Source: JACPPO01 sp965262505
GTDB taxonomy: Bacteria > Acidobacteriota > Vicinamibacteria > Vicinamibacterales > UBA2999
Direction of reading: 5' to 3'
NCBI GenBank assembly: GCA_965262505.1
Contig: CBDHFM010000030.1
Coordinates: forward strand, 2,914,001 to 2,978,000
DNA length: 64,000 nucleotides
Below are positions 35,036 through 44,706 of the stretch, in pieces. The position numbers were made by a program, and so were the translations under genes. Position 1 is the stretch's first letter, and every line of letters starts with the position of its first letter. The notes beneath the pieces were generated by a model. The model was not told the origin of the DNA, ran no database searches, and saw nothing but the letters and a program-made list of their open reading frames with translations.

Positions 35036-37167
35036 CGGGCGCGCAGGAGCCGTAGCGCGTTCCCCACGACAATCACCGACGCGCCGGTATCGGCCAGTAC
35101 CGCCATCCAGAGCGTCGCGGTTCCGGTGACAGCCATGACGAGAAAGGCCGCTTTCAGCGCCAGCGAGATCCCCACGTTCATCCTGACATTGCGCAAGGTG
35201 GCGCGCGCGAGGCGGATCGCGTACGGCAGCCGCAGCAGCTCATCGGACATCAGCGCAACGTCGGCGGTCTCGAGCGCGGCGTCGGACCCGGCGGCACCCA
35301 TTGCGATGCCGACGTCCGCCGCGGTGAGCGCCGGGGCGTCGTTGATGCCGTCGCCCACCATGAGGAGCGCTCCATGCCGGCTGCTGAGCTCCCGCACGAG
35401 CGCGTGCTTCTGCTCGGGAAGCAGCTGAGGATGGTGCTCGTCGAGGCCCAACTCCGCCGCTACCCGTGCCGCGGCGCGTGCGTGGTCCCCTGTCAGCATC
35501 ACAACCCAGCGGACCCCCTGCTCGCGTAGCAGCCCGATGGCCTCGCGCGCCGTGCCGCGCGGCCGATCGGCAAGGGCAAGGCCGCCTGTGAGCGCGCCGT
35601 TCACCGCCACGAACACGACGGACTTGCCTTCGTCCCGCGCACGCGCCAGGTCCGTGACGTCCGCTGTCATCTGGACGCCGCGCGCCTGGAGGAGGCCTTC
35701 GTTGCCGACGACCACACGGGCGGCGCCGACGTCGCCTTCGGCGCCCATCCCGGGCACCGACACACCGCGCGCCGCCGGCGACACGGCGATTCCCGATTCG
35801 AGCGCGCGAGCGACGATCGCCCTGGCCACGGGATGCTCGGAGCGTGACTCGACTGCGGCGGCGTATCGCAGCAGCTCGTCGGCACCTGTCGCGCCCAGAG
35901 GGAAGACGTCGGTGACGCGCAACTCGCCCTTGGTCAACGTGCCGGTCTTGTCGAACGCGACCACGCGCACCTCTGCCAGCCGCTCGAGATACGCCCCGCC
36001 CTTGATGAGCACGCCGTGGCGCGCCGCCGCCGACAGCGCGGACACGATCGAGACGGGCGTCGAAATGACGAGCGCGCACGGGCAGGCGATCACGAGGAGG
36101 ACCAGCGCGCGGTAGATCCACACGGCCGGATCGTCGGCGCCGCCCAGCGAAGGAATCACCGCCACGGCGACGGCCCCGACCAGCACCGCGGGTGTGTAGA
36201 TACGCGCGAACCGATCGACGAACGACTGCACCGGCGCGCGGCTGGCCTGAGCAGTTTCCACCAGGTGAATGATTCGGGCCAGACGGGTATCCCGCACGAG
36301 CCGCGTCACCCGCACGTCGAGCGCCCCGTGGCCATTGATGGTCCCGGCAAAGACCTCGTCGCCGGGCGCCTTGTCCGCGGGTAACGACTCGCCGGTCAGG
36401 GGGGCCTGGTTCACGTCGCCGTGGCCGGAAACGACTATCCCGTCGAGTGGCACCTTGTCGCCCGGGCGCACGAGGATCTCGTCACCGATACGGACCTCAT
36501 CCACCGGCACGCGGCGCTCGAGGCCGGCGCCCCTGACGAGCGCCTCACGCGGCGACAGATCGAACAGCGCGCGGATCGCCCGGCGAGCGCGCTCCATCGT
36601 GCGCAATTCGAGCCACTGCGCCACCGCGAACAGAAACACGACGCTGGCCGCTTCGAGCCATTGGCCGAGGATCAGGGCGCCCGCGACCGCGACGATCATC
36701 AGGGCATTGATGTCGAGCGCGCGCGAGCGGACGGCGGCCAGTGCGCGCCGGGCCGGAAAGACGCCGCCCGCAACGGCCGCGGCGATGAAGCACGCAACCG
36801 CCTCAGCGGCCCGGCCCGCCGCCGACAACACGAGACCCGCGCTAATGGCCGCCGCGCAGCCCACCATGAGGCGCCAGCGCCACTCGATGTCCGCGCCACC
36901 GATGGCCGGCTCCTCGTGCTCCAGCCAGATCCGCATGCCGGTCTGGCCCGCCGCGTCGACGATTGCAGCCGTGTTCAGCTTGGCGGCGTCATACGTGACA
37001 TGCAGCCGCTGTCCGACAAGGTCCGCCGACACCGCCTCGAGCCCGGCGAGCGGCTTGAGCCGGCGCTCGAGGATGACCACCTCCTCGTTGCAGTCCATCC
37101 CCTCCACGCGGAAGACGGCCTCCGCGTGCAGTTCGCACGTTGCGCACGTGAGTCCATCGGTGGTGGC
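35032..37167 (-). CDS. Zn/Cd-type heavy-metal P1B ATPase
   Basis: An N-terminal heavy-metal domain has VEGMDCNEEVV and a CATC motif before it. The ATPase core shows TGES in QAPLTGESLPADKAPGD, the transmembrane CPC in LVIACPCALVIST, the phosphorylated aspartate in DKTGTLTKGELRV, SEHPVA, GDGINDAPAL and a C-terminal helix pair. CPC with a GMDCxxE-type domain and a terminal DTGAS fits the ZntA/CadA group (Zn2+, Cd2+, Pb2+ export). GTG 37167 is preferred because the 26 residues after ATG 37245 are unlike the family. The stop codon lies in the IS701 target CTAG. Confidence 0.85.
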
Positions 37168-37286
37168 CACGATACTCAGCGTAGCAGACCGGGTGTTGCC
37201 GACTCGGCCGCGCATCGGATAGCATTGCGGGTCGGGCAGCACCATAAACAGTAATCGGTCTAACAGTTACGAGGAGGGGCAACGGC

Positions 37287-38279
37287 GTGATCGAGGTTCA
37301 GCACCTCACCAAGCGTTACGGGCCGACGACGGCCGTCGATGATGTGAGCTTCCGGGTGGAGCGTGGGGAGATCCTCGGCTTCCTCGGGCCGAACGGCGCT
37401 GGTAAGACGACGACGATGCGCGTGCTGACCGGCTACATGCCGCCCTCGGAGGGCCAGGCGGTCGTAGCGGGGTACGACGTCTCCGATCAGCCCCTCGAGG
37501 CGAAGCGGCGCACCGGCTATCTCCCGGAGACGCCGCCGCTCTATCCCGAAATGACGGTTCGCGAGTACCTGGCCTTCGTCGCGCGGATCAAGGGCCTGCC
37601 GCGCGGGGAGCGAAAGGCGCGTGTCGCGAGCGTCATGGACCGCACGGGAGTGGCAGACATGGCGGACCGGCACTGCTCGAAGCTCTCCAAGGGCTACAGG
37701 CAGCGGGTCGGGCTCGCGCAGGCGCTCATGCACGATCCCGAGGTCCTGATTCTCGACGAGCCGACGGCCGGGCTCGATCCGAAGCACATCATCGAGACCC
37801 GGGAGCTCATCAAGCAGCTTGGCGGCGATCACACGGTGATTTTGAGCACGCACATCCTCCCGGAAGTCAGCCAGACCTGCCAGCGCGTGGTCATCATCAA
37901 CAAGGGGCGTGTGGTCGCCGTCGACACCCCCGAAAACCTGACGTCACGCCTACACGGATCGGAGACGATCTACGTCCAGGTCGACGCGCCCGGGGCGGAC
38001 GTCAAGACGCTTCTCGCGGCCGTCCCGGGCGTGACCCAGGTGGCGCCGGGCGAGACACGGGGAAGCTTGACCGGCTTCGAAGTCAACAGCGACGCGGGAC
38101 GGGACGTGCGGCGTGAGCTCGCGGCGGCGATCGTCACGCGTGGATGGGGCCTGCTCGAGATGCGGCCGTTGCGAATGAGCCTCGAAGAGATCTTCCTCCG
38201 CCTGACCACGGAAGAGACGGCGGCTCCGACCGGATCGGAGACTACATCGACACACGCAGAGGAGGCGGCGCATGAGTAA
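37287..38279 (+). CDS. ABC transporter ATP-binding protein (GldA-like)
   Basis: This 330-residue protein has Walker A GPNGAGKTTTMR, the signature LSKGYRQRVGLAQAL, Walker B VLILDEPTAGLDPKHI and the switch histidine in ILSTHILPEV. A C-terminal extension of about 100 residues follows. The operon order with the next three genes matches the gldA-gldF-gldG plus DUF4340 set, which in Bacteroidetes is tied to gliding and elsewhere is of unknown use. GAGGAGG sits 9 bp before the GTG start. Confidence 0.88.
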   Translation: MIEVQHLTKRYGPTTAVDDVSFRVERGEILGFLGPNGAGKTTTMRVLTGYMPPSEGQAVVAGYDVSDQPLEAKRRTGYLPETPPLYPEMTVREYLAFVARIKGLPRGERKARVASVMDRTGVADMADRHCSKLSKGYRQRVGLAQALMHDPEVLILDEPTAGLDPKHIIETRELIKQLGGDHTVILSTHILPEVSQTCQRVVIINKGRVVAVDTPENLTSRLHGSETIYVQVDAPGADVKTLLAAVPGVTQVAPGETRGSLTGFEVNSDAGRDVRRELAAAIVTRGWGLLEMRPLRMSLEEIFLRLTTEETAAPTGSETTSTHAEEAAHE

Positions 38280-39042
38280 CGTCCTGGCGATCGCGCACAA
38301 GGAGCTGAAGAGCTACTTCGCGTCGCCGGTCGCCTACGTCGTGATCGGGTTTTCGGCGATTCTCTTCGGCTGGTTCTTCATCAACCTGCTGTATTTCTTC
38401 GACCAGACCTCGATGCAGGCCGGGGCGGGCTTCGGCGGCCCACAGTCGGTGAACGTCAACGAAATGATGATCGCTCCTCTGTTCCTGAACGTCAGCGTCA
38501 TCCTGCTGTTCACGCTCCCGCTCATCACCATGCGGACCTACGCCGAGGAGAAGCGGTCCGGCACGATCGAGCTGCTCCTCACCTCTCCGCTGACGGATGT
38601 CCAGATCGTGGCTGGCAAGTTCCTGGGCAGCCTGGTGCTGTACGGCGCGATGCTGGCCGTCACGCTGGTTCACATGGGGTTTCTGTTCGCGTTCGGCGAT
38701 CCCGAATGGCGGCCAATCGCGACGGGGTACCTGGGCCTGCTGCTGATGGGAGGCTGCTTCCTGTCGCTCGGCCTCTTCATATCGAGTCTCACGCGGAATC
38801 AGATTGTCGCGGGGATGGTGACGTTCGCGATCTTCCTGCTGTTCTGGGTCATCAACTGGATCTCGTCGTTCACCGGCCCCACGATGCAGATCGTCCTGAA
38901 CTACCTGTCGATCACCGAGCACCTGAATGATTTCGCCAGGGGCGTGATCGACACGAGCCATCTCGTGTACTACGTCTCATTCATCGCGTTCAGCCTGTTC
39001 CTTACCGTGCGAGCGGTGGACAGCGAACGCTGGCGCGGATAG
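38272..39042 (+). CDS. ABC transporter permease (GldF-like)
   Basis: This 256-residue integral membrane protein has six hydrophobic segments; it opens with LAIAHKELKSYFASPVAYVV and contains LITMRTYAEEKRSGTIELLL, the conserved ABC-2 cytoplasmic loop, and ends SLFLTVRAVDSERWRG. It overlaps the ATP-binding gene by 8 bp and is followed after 6 bp by the GldG-like gene. It forms the membrane channel of the same transporter. Confidence 0.85.
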   Translation: MSNVLAIAHKELKSYFASPVAYVVIGFSAILFGWFFINLLYFFDQTSMQAGAGFGGPQSVNVNEMMIAPLFLNVSVILLFTLPLITMRTYAEEKRSGTIELLLTSPLTDVQIVAGKFLGSLVLYGAMLAVTLVHMGFLFAFGDPEWRPIATGYLGLLLMGGCFLSLGLFISSLTRNQIVAGMVTFAIFLLFWVINWISSFTGPTMQIVLNYLSITEHLNDFARGVIDTSHLVYYVSFIAFSLFLTVRAVDSERWRG

Positions 39043-39048
39043 GAGCCC

Positions 39049-40632
39049 ATGCTGCATCGCATCCTCAGTTTCCTCGGGTGGGTTGGAACGGCGCTCGTCT
39101 TCGGCGCCGTGGCCGTTCGCCTCATCAGGCCGGAATGGGACCAGTACGCCACGTGGAGCGCCTGGGCCGGTCTGGCGCTCGTTGTCGCGTACACGCTCGG
39201 GCAATGGCGGGAGATTCTTGAATACTTCCGGCGCCGCCAGGCGCGCTACAGCGCAGTCGCCGCCGTCGGCGTGCTCGTGGCGCTGGCGATCACCGTTGCC
39301 GTCAACTACCTGGGCGTCCGGCAGAACAGGCGCTGGGATCTGACGGAAAACAGGCAGCACAGCCTGTCGGAACAGACCATCCAGGTGCTCCAGAGCCTCG
39401 AAGAGCCGGTGAAGTTCACCGTGTTCGACCAGCAGACCCAGATCGACCGGTTCCGCGTCCGCCTCGACGAGTACGCCTACCATTCGCCCCAGGTGTCGGT
39501 TGAGTACATCGACCCCGACATGAGACCGATCGTGGCACGCGAGTTCGACGTCCAGGCGTACGGCACGGTCGTCGTGGACTACATGGATCGCCGGGAACGC
39601 GTGACCACGGATGAAGAGCAGGATCTGACCAACGCGCTCATCAAGGCGATGTCCACGACTGAGCGCAAGGTGTACTTCCTGCAGGCGCACGGCGAGAAGG
39701 AACCCAACGACACCGAGCGCGACGGGTACAGCGCCGTCAGCGGCTTGCTGCGCCGGGACAATTACGTGGTCGAGCGACTCGTGCTCGCCCAGCTGAATGA
39801 TGTCCCGGATGATGCCACCGTCGTGCTGATCGCCGGCCCAACGACCGACGTGCTGCCGGCCGAAGCGGAGGCGCTCAGGCGCTACCTGGCGCGCGCGGGA
39901 AAGCTGATGGTGCTTCTCGATCCGCCGCTGGGAGAACCGGCAGCTCCACTTCCCAATCTCGAGGCGATCGTCAGGGAGTGGGGTATCGAACCCGGCAGTA
40001 ACGTCGTCGTCGATGTGAGCGGAGCGACCAACGAGCCGAGCATTGCGGTAGCGGCGACGTATCCGTTGCACGCCATCACGGAACGCTTTGCGACGCTTAC
40101 GATCTACCCGCTCGCACGCGCGGTGGAACCGATCGAGGGCGGCACCGACGGACGCGTCGCTCAGACGATTGTCGAGACGAGCCGGCAGAGCTGGGCCGAA
40201 TCCGACTTGGCGTCGCTGACCAGCGAAACCGGTGTCTCGATGGACAGCGACAGCGGGGACACGCAGGGCCCGATCTCGCTGGGAGTGGCGGTATCGGCTC
40301 CGGCAGAGAATGCGGACGCGCCGGCCGACGGTGGGAGTGAGCCGGCGACCGGTGATGCGCTGGTGCCGGAAACGCGGGTTGTCGTGTTCGGTGATTCTGA
40401 TTTCCCGAGCAACGCCTACGGCGGCGTCCCCGGCAATCTCAACCTCTTCGCCAACGCCATCAGCTGGCTGGCGCAACAGGAAAACCTGATCGCCATACGC
40501 CCGACCGAGGCGGCGGATCGCCGGGTCAGCATGACGCCGAACCAGCATTGGTGGGCGATGGCGACATCGGTCTTCCTGCTGCCCGCGCTGGTCTTCGGGG
40601 CGGGCATCCTGACCTGGTGGAGAAGGCGTTAG
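39049..40632 (+). CDS. GldG-like periplasmic domain membrane protein
   Basis: This 527-residue protein has two to three N-terminal hydrophobic segments (VGTALVFGAVAVRLI, AVAAVGVLVALAITVAVNYL), a large extracytoplasmic part with the family start NRRWDLTENRQHSLSEQT, VKFTVFDQQTQ and a DUF4350/GldG-like core, and a closing helix (WWAMATSVFLLPALVFGAG). A low-complexity stretch near residues 420-440 is rich in Ala/Asp/Gly. It is the usual third member of gldAFG clusters and may sense or bind the cargo. Confidence 0.82.
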   Translation: MLHRILSFLGWVGTALVFGAVAVRLIRPEWDQYATWSAWAGLALVVAYTLGQWREILEYFRRRQARYSAVAAVGVLVALAITVAVNYLGVRQNRRWDLTENRQHSLSEQTIQVLQSLEEPVKFTVFDQQTQIDRFRVRLDEYAYHSPQVSVEYIDPDMRPIVAREFDVQAYGTVVVDYMDRRERVTTDEEQDLTNALIKAMSTTERKVYFLQAHGEKEPNDTERDGYSAVSGLLRRDNYVVERLVLAQLNDVPDDATVVLIAGPTTDVLPAEAEALRRYLARAGKLMVLLDPPLGEPAAPLPNLEAIVREWGIEPGSNVVVDVSGATNEPSIAVAATYPLHAITERFATLTIYPLARAVEPIEGGTDGRVAQTIVETSRQSWAESDLASLTSETGVSMDSDSGDTQGPISLGVAVSAPAENADAPADGGSEPATGDALVPETRVVVFGDSDFPSNAYGGVPGNLNLFANAISWLAQQENLIAIRPTEAADRRVSMTPNQHWWAMATSVFLLPALVFGAGILTWWRRR

Positions 40633-41940
40633 ATGGGCGGGCTCAGGTCAACGATTCTCCTTCTGGTCGTCCTCGGTGGCCTCACCGGCTACATCTTCTT
40701 TGTCGATGCGAACAGGGCTCCGGACATCCTGCCTAGGGCGTTCGCGGAACTGTCGGCCGACGGCGTAGAGGAGCTCCAGATCCGCAACTCCAGCGACGAG
40801 GCGTCGCACGTGCTGCGCCGGGTCGACGGGGATTGGCAGCTCGTCGCACCCAACGCGGCGGATGCGGACGGCGGCGTGGTGGGCACGGTCACGAGCAACC
40901 TTGCGTCGCTCGAGATCCAGCGTGTCATCGATGAAGAACCAACTGATCTGGCGCAATACGGACTGGACCCCGCGCGCATCGACGTGGCGTTCCGCCTGGA
41001 GGATCAGCAGGACTTTCGGCACCTGCTCGTCGGCGACACGACGCCGACGGGCGGGGATCTGTTCGCGAAGCTGCCCGACGAAAACAGGGTGTTCCTGATT
41101 TCGTCCTTCCTTGATTCGATCTTCAATAAGGCGCCGTTCGACCTGCGCGACAAGGTCATCCTCAGGTTCGAGCGGGACACGGCAGACGCCATCGAGATCG
41201 CCGGCGATTCGACACAGATCCGGTTCGCGAAGAGCGGAACCGACTGGCGCATCGTGGCACCGGTCGACGCTCGGGCGGATTACGCCGCCGTCGAAGGCCT
41301 GATGACACTGCTGTTCTCGACACACATGCGGGAGGTCGTAACGCCGGAAGCGGACGACCTGAGCGTCCATGGCCTCGATCGGCCGGTGATGACCGCCACC
41401 GTGGCGGGCGGCGGCTTGGAAGCGGCGCTCCTGATCGGGCGCGCCGACGAGGGCCACCGTTTCGCGAAGAACACAGCCAGGCCGGAGGTCTTCACGGTCG
41501 AAGAGAGCCTGTTCACGGACCTCTCCAAGGACACCACGGAATACCGCCGCAAGGACATGTTCGACGCCCGGTCGTTTACGGCCAACAGGGTCGAAACACG
41601 CCGCGGTGACGAGACCCTGGCGTTCGAGAAGAGCGGTGAGGGAGAGGAAGAGACCTGGCGAAACGCCGGCGGCGAGACCGTCGACACCGCCACGGTGGAG
41701 GATCTGCTGACGAAACTCTCCAACGTGCAGGCGCAGGCGTTCGAAGCAACGGCACACGCCTCTCTCGAAGCGCCGGAGGTCACCGTGACCATCCGTTTCG
41801 ACAGCGACAAGACGGAAACCGTTACGTTTGGACGTTCGGCCATCGACGTGTTCGCCGGCCGTGCTGACGAGCCAGGCTCTGCCAGGGTCGACACCATGCT
41901 GTTTGACGAGGTGATCAAGGCGGTGGACGCGCTGAAATGA
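40633..41940 (+). CDS. DUF4340 domain protein
   Basis: This 435-residue protein has one N-terminal hydrophobic anchor (TILLLVVLGGLTGYIFFV). It then carries repeated beta-rich units of the DUF4340 type: VLRRVDGDWQLVAP, IQRVIDEEPTDLAQYGLD, FRLEDQQDFRHLLVGDTTPT and, in the second repeat, KSGTDWRIVAPVDARADYAA. It directly abuts the GldG-like gene, so it is the extracytoplasmic partner of the transporter. No enzymatic motif is visible. Confidence 0.82.
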   Translation: MGGLRSTILLLVVLGGLTGYIFFVDANRAPDILPRAFAELSADGVEELQIRNSSDEASHVLRRVDGDWQLVAPNAADADGGVVGTVTSNLASLEIQRVIDEEPTDLAQYGLDPARIDVAFRLEDQQDFRHLLVGDTTPTGGDLFAKLPDENRVFLISSFLDSIFNKAPFDLRDKVILRFERDTADAIEIAGDSTQIRFAKSGTDWRIVAPVDARADYAAVEGLMTLLFSTHMREVVTPEADDLSVHGLDRPVMTATVAGGGLEAALLIGRADEGHRFAKNTARPEVFTVEESLFTDLSKDTTEYRRKDMFDARSFTANRVETRRGDETLAFEKSGEGEEETWRNAGGETVDTATVEDLLTKLSNVQAQAFEATAHASLEAPEVTVTIRFDSDKTETVTFGRSAIDVFAGRADEPGSARVDTMLFDEVIKAVDALK

Positions 41941-41941
41941 C

Positions 41942-43429
41942 ATGACCTGTCGGTCATGCGTTCTCGCCCTGTGCCTCCTGACCTTTGACTTACTCGGTTG
42001 CGCCAAGGCACCGGCCGCCGTCTCACCTCCCCGCCTCGATCCGGTCCAGCAACTCACACAGGACATCGCCGCCGCTACGTCGTCGCCGGGCGTGCAACGT
42101 GCCACATGGGGCATCGTGGTGCACTCGCTCGATTGCGACGAACGGGTCTTTGCCCTGAATCCACGCACACTCCTCGTCCCCGCGTCGACGGTGAAGCTCG
42201 TCAGCCTGGCAACGGCAGTTGACGCCGTCGGGTGGAACTTCAGATTCCAAACGGCTGTTCGCGCGACGGCGCCTCTCGTCGACGGCACGCTCCACGGCGA
42301 CCTGCTCATCGTCGGATCCGGTGATCCCTCCATCGGTGGCCGCGGGGGTCAGGAGCTGTCTGTCTGGGTCGACGCCCTCAAGGCGCTCGGACTGCGTCGT
42401 ATCGAGGGGCGGATCATCGGCGACGATGACGCCGTCGAGGAGCCGCGCCCGCAGCTCGCATGGGCGTGGGACGACCTCGGGTACACGACGGGTGCGCTGT
42501 TTGGAGCGCTGAACTTCGCGGAAAACCGCATGACGGTCACGGTCAACCCAGCTTCGACGATGAGCGACAGGCCCACGCTCAGCGTCGAGCCGTCTGCATC
42601 GTCTCGCCCGCTCCGCAATAGAACCACCACTGGCGCTCAGGGGTCGTCGGTGCTGATCTGGCCGGAGCAGCGACCCGGCGAGCCCTTCCTCACGATCGCG
42701 GGATCGGTGCCGGCAGGCTCGCCGCCGGCAGAGCTGTCGATATCGGCTGGTAACCCGACGTTCTGGTTCGCCAGCGGGCTGCGGAACGCGCTGCTCCGCG
42801 GCGGCGTCGAGGTGACCGGCGAGGCGTACGACGTTGACGACGTGGCCGAGCGCCCCGAATGGGAGGAGTCGACGGTGCTGTATACGCACCGATCGCCGCC
42901 GCTCGCGGAGATCGCGCAGCCGCTCCTCAAGGACAGCATCAACCTCTACGGCGAGGCGATGCTGAGGCTCAACGCCGACCGCGGCGCCCTTCCGACGAAC
43001 GACCTGGCCCTGGAGGGCCTGCACACGCGCCTCGCGGCCTGGGGCATCCCACCTGACGCCTGGCAGGTCATCGATGGCTCTGGGCTGTCGCGACGCAACG
43101 CGGGCGCGCCCGAGACGCTCGTGGCGGTGTTGCAACGGATGTACGACCCGTCCGGGGCCTCACCGTGGATGACAGGGCTGCCGGTTGCCGGGCGCGACGG
43201 GACGCTGGCCGGCCGGATGAAGGGCACACCGGCCGAGGGCAACGTGCGCGCCAAGACGGGCACGATGTCGAACGTCAGGACGCTCGCGGGCTACGTCCGC
43301 ACGCGGGACGGCGAGGCGCTTGCGTTCGCCATCATGGCGGACCATTTCGAGGGACCTAGCCGCGCAGCCGTAGACGCCATCGATCGCATCGCCGTGCGAC
43401 TGGCCGGTTTCAGCCGCGCCGCCAATTGA
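41942..43429 (+). CDS. dacB: D-alanyl-D-alanine carboxypeptidase/endopeptidase (PBP4, S13)
   Basis: The 495-residue protein has a lipobox at C20 (LLGC) and the three penicillin-binding motifs: SxxK in VPASTVKLVSLA (S82), SxN in KDSINLYGEAML, and KTG in VRAKTGTMSNVRTLAGY. It trims or cleaves peptidoglycan cross-links. Lipidation suggests attachment to the outer or inner membrane, unusual for E. coli PBP4. It starts one base after DUF4340 ends, so it is part of the same operon. Confidence 0.88.
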   Translation: MTCRSCVLALCLLTFDLLGCAKAPAAVSPPRLDPVQQLTQDIAAATSSPGVQRATWGIVVHSLDCDERVFALNPRTLLVPASTVKLVSLATAVDAVGWNFRFQTAVRATAPLVDGTLHGDLLIVGSGDPSIGGRGGQELSVWVDALKALGLRRIEGRIIGDDDAVEEPRPQLAWAWDDLGYTTGALFGALNFAENRMTVTVNPASTMSDRPTLSVEPSASSRPLRNRTTTGAQGSSVLIWPEQRPGEPFLTIAGSVPAGSPPAELSISAGNPTFWFASGLRNALLRGGVEVTGEAYDVDDVAERPEWEESTVLYTHRSPPLAEIAQPLLKDSINLYGEAMLRLNADRGALPTNDLALEGLHTRLAAWGIPPDAWQVIDGSGLSRRNAGAPETLVAVLQRMYDPSGASPWMTGLPVAGRDGTLAGRMKGTPAEGNVRAKTGTMSNVRTLAGYVRTRDGEALAFAIMADHFEGPSRAAVDAIDRIAVRLAGFSRAAN

Positions 43430-43578
43430 CCTCGACGCCCTGGCGGTGGCGTCCAGCGACCTAGCCGACCCCTGAAGATCCGCGACGCCCCAGGTATCGA
43501 GCCGTTCTCGTGGAACGTGCCTGCTAGTCGATTCCGGTGTAGAGTGGCCACGATTTCTATCGTTGAAGGAGGCATGGT

Positions 43579-44598
43579 ATGCATTTCGTCTTCGTTGCGA
43601 TGGTTCTCGTCATCTCCCTCTTGCAGGCCGAAACGGCGCGGGCCCAGGGCAACGCCGAAGCCGGCGAGAAGCTATGGGCCGGCAATGCCATCGAGTGCAG
43701 CAATTGCCATGGAGAGGAGGGCGAAGGGGGATTCGGCCCCGACCTGGCGGGCCGCCATCTCTCCGTCGAACAGTTCGGGCGCGCCGTGCGCGCGCCCTGG
43801 GGCATCATGCCGGCGTACATTGACACGCAGATCAGCGACCAGGATATGGCGGATCTCGTCGCCTACTTCGACAGCCTGCCCGGGGTCGCCACCCCGGCCG
43901 AGTGGCGCGTTCAGGTGCCGGCCGGCGCACCGCTTGGCCAGCGGCTCGCGACGGAAACCTTCGGGTATGCACAGTGCCACGACCTGGACTTTGCCGACAC
44001 GCGGATGGACGCTGGAACCGCAGGTGCGGACTTCGCCTGGTTTGCCGACCTGGTCTACAACCACACGCACGCGTCGCCCGAAGAGCGGCGTCTGTCCGGG
44101 GGCAATCCGGATAATCCGATCCGCATGGGCAACTTTTCCCGGACGCGCCTCCCGGAACCGCTGCTGCGGGAGATTTGGGAGTACATCAGCGTCGATCTGG
44201 GCCTGCGCGTGCCGGTGGTGGGACGGCTCAGGGCCGGAGCCGCGTCGGGCGAGGGGTCGACCTACACCCTGACCGTGGAAAACGAGGGCATCGCGGGCAA
44301 GGGGCCCACCGCCGAGTATTTGACAATCGCGCTGACGCTCCCGTCGGGTTCAACGGTCGTGAACACGACCGGCGAGGGATATCAGGGCGTGAGCCGGGAT
44401 CCAGAGTCCGGTTCGAATGTTGCGGTCTGGACCGCGCTGCGCATGGCGCCCCAGGAAACGGAGACGTATACGATCACGCTGTCGGCTCCGGCGGCTGGCG
44501 CCGACCGCCTGCGTGGCGTGCTGCGGTGGTCCAAGCCGGTGCTCGGCGACGGCGGCGGCAGCGATAGCCGGAACATCAACCCGCCGCCGGCACCGTAG
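43579..44598 (+). CDS. Exported cytochrome c with degenerate second haem site
   Basis: A signal peptide is followed by a class I haem site CSNCHGEEGEGG and the axial-ligand region ending MPAYI. A second unit opens FGYAQCHDLDF, where the first cysteine of CxxCH is missing, so it cannot bind haem covalently in the usual way. The C-terminal 130 residues form a DUF11-like beta domain (VENEGIAGKGPTAEYLTIAL). GAAGGAGG lies 6 bp before the ATG. It is probably periplasmic and involved in electron transfer; the partner is unknown. Confidence 0.78.
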   Translation: MHFVFVAMVLVISLLQAETARAQGNAEAGEKLWAGNAIECSNCHGEEGEGGFGPDLAGRHLSVEQFGRAVRAPWGIMPAYIDTQISDQDMADLVAYFDSLPGVATPAEWRVQVPAGAPLGQRLATETFGYAQCHDLDFADTRMDAGTAGADFAWFADLVYNHTHASPEERRLSGGNPDNPIRMGNFSRTRLPEPLLREIWEYISVDLGLRVPVVGRLRAGAASGEGSTYTLTVENEGIAGKGPTAEYLTIALTLPSGSTVVNTTGEGYQGVSRDPESGSNVAVWTALRMAPQETETYTITLSAPAAGADRLRGVLRWSKPVLGDGGGSDSRNINPPPAP

Positions 44599-44650
44599 GG
44601 ATCGTAGGACGGCCACGGGCGGGCCGCTGGCGCCCCACGGCGTAGGCGTG

Positions 44651-44671
44651 CGCGGCGGGGATCCCGCCGCG
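44651..44671. terminator. Hairpin between convergent cytochrome c and alaX genes
   Basis: CGCGGCGGG and CCCGCCGCG pair around a 3-base loop. Convergent genes end at 44598 and 44707. No T-run is present, so assignment as a terminator is tentative. Confidence 0.45.
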
Positions 44672-44706
44672 AGGCCTGCCCGGCGCGGCGTCCAGGGGCG
44701 GAAAGG

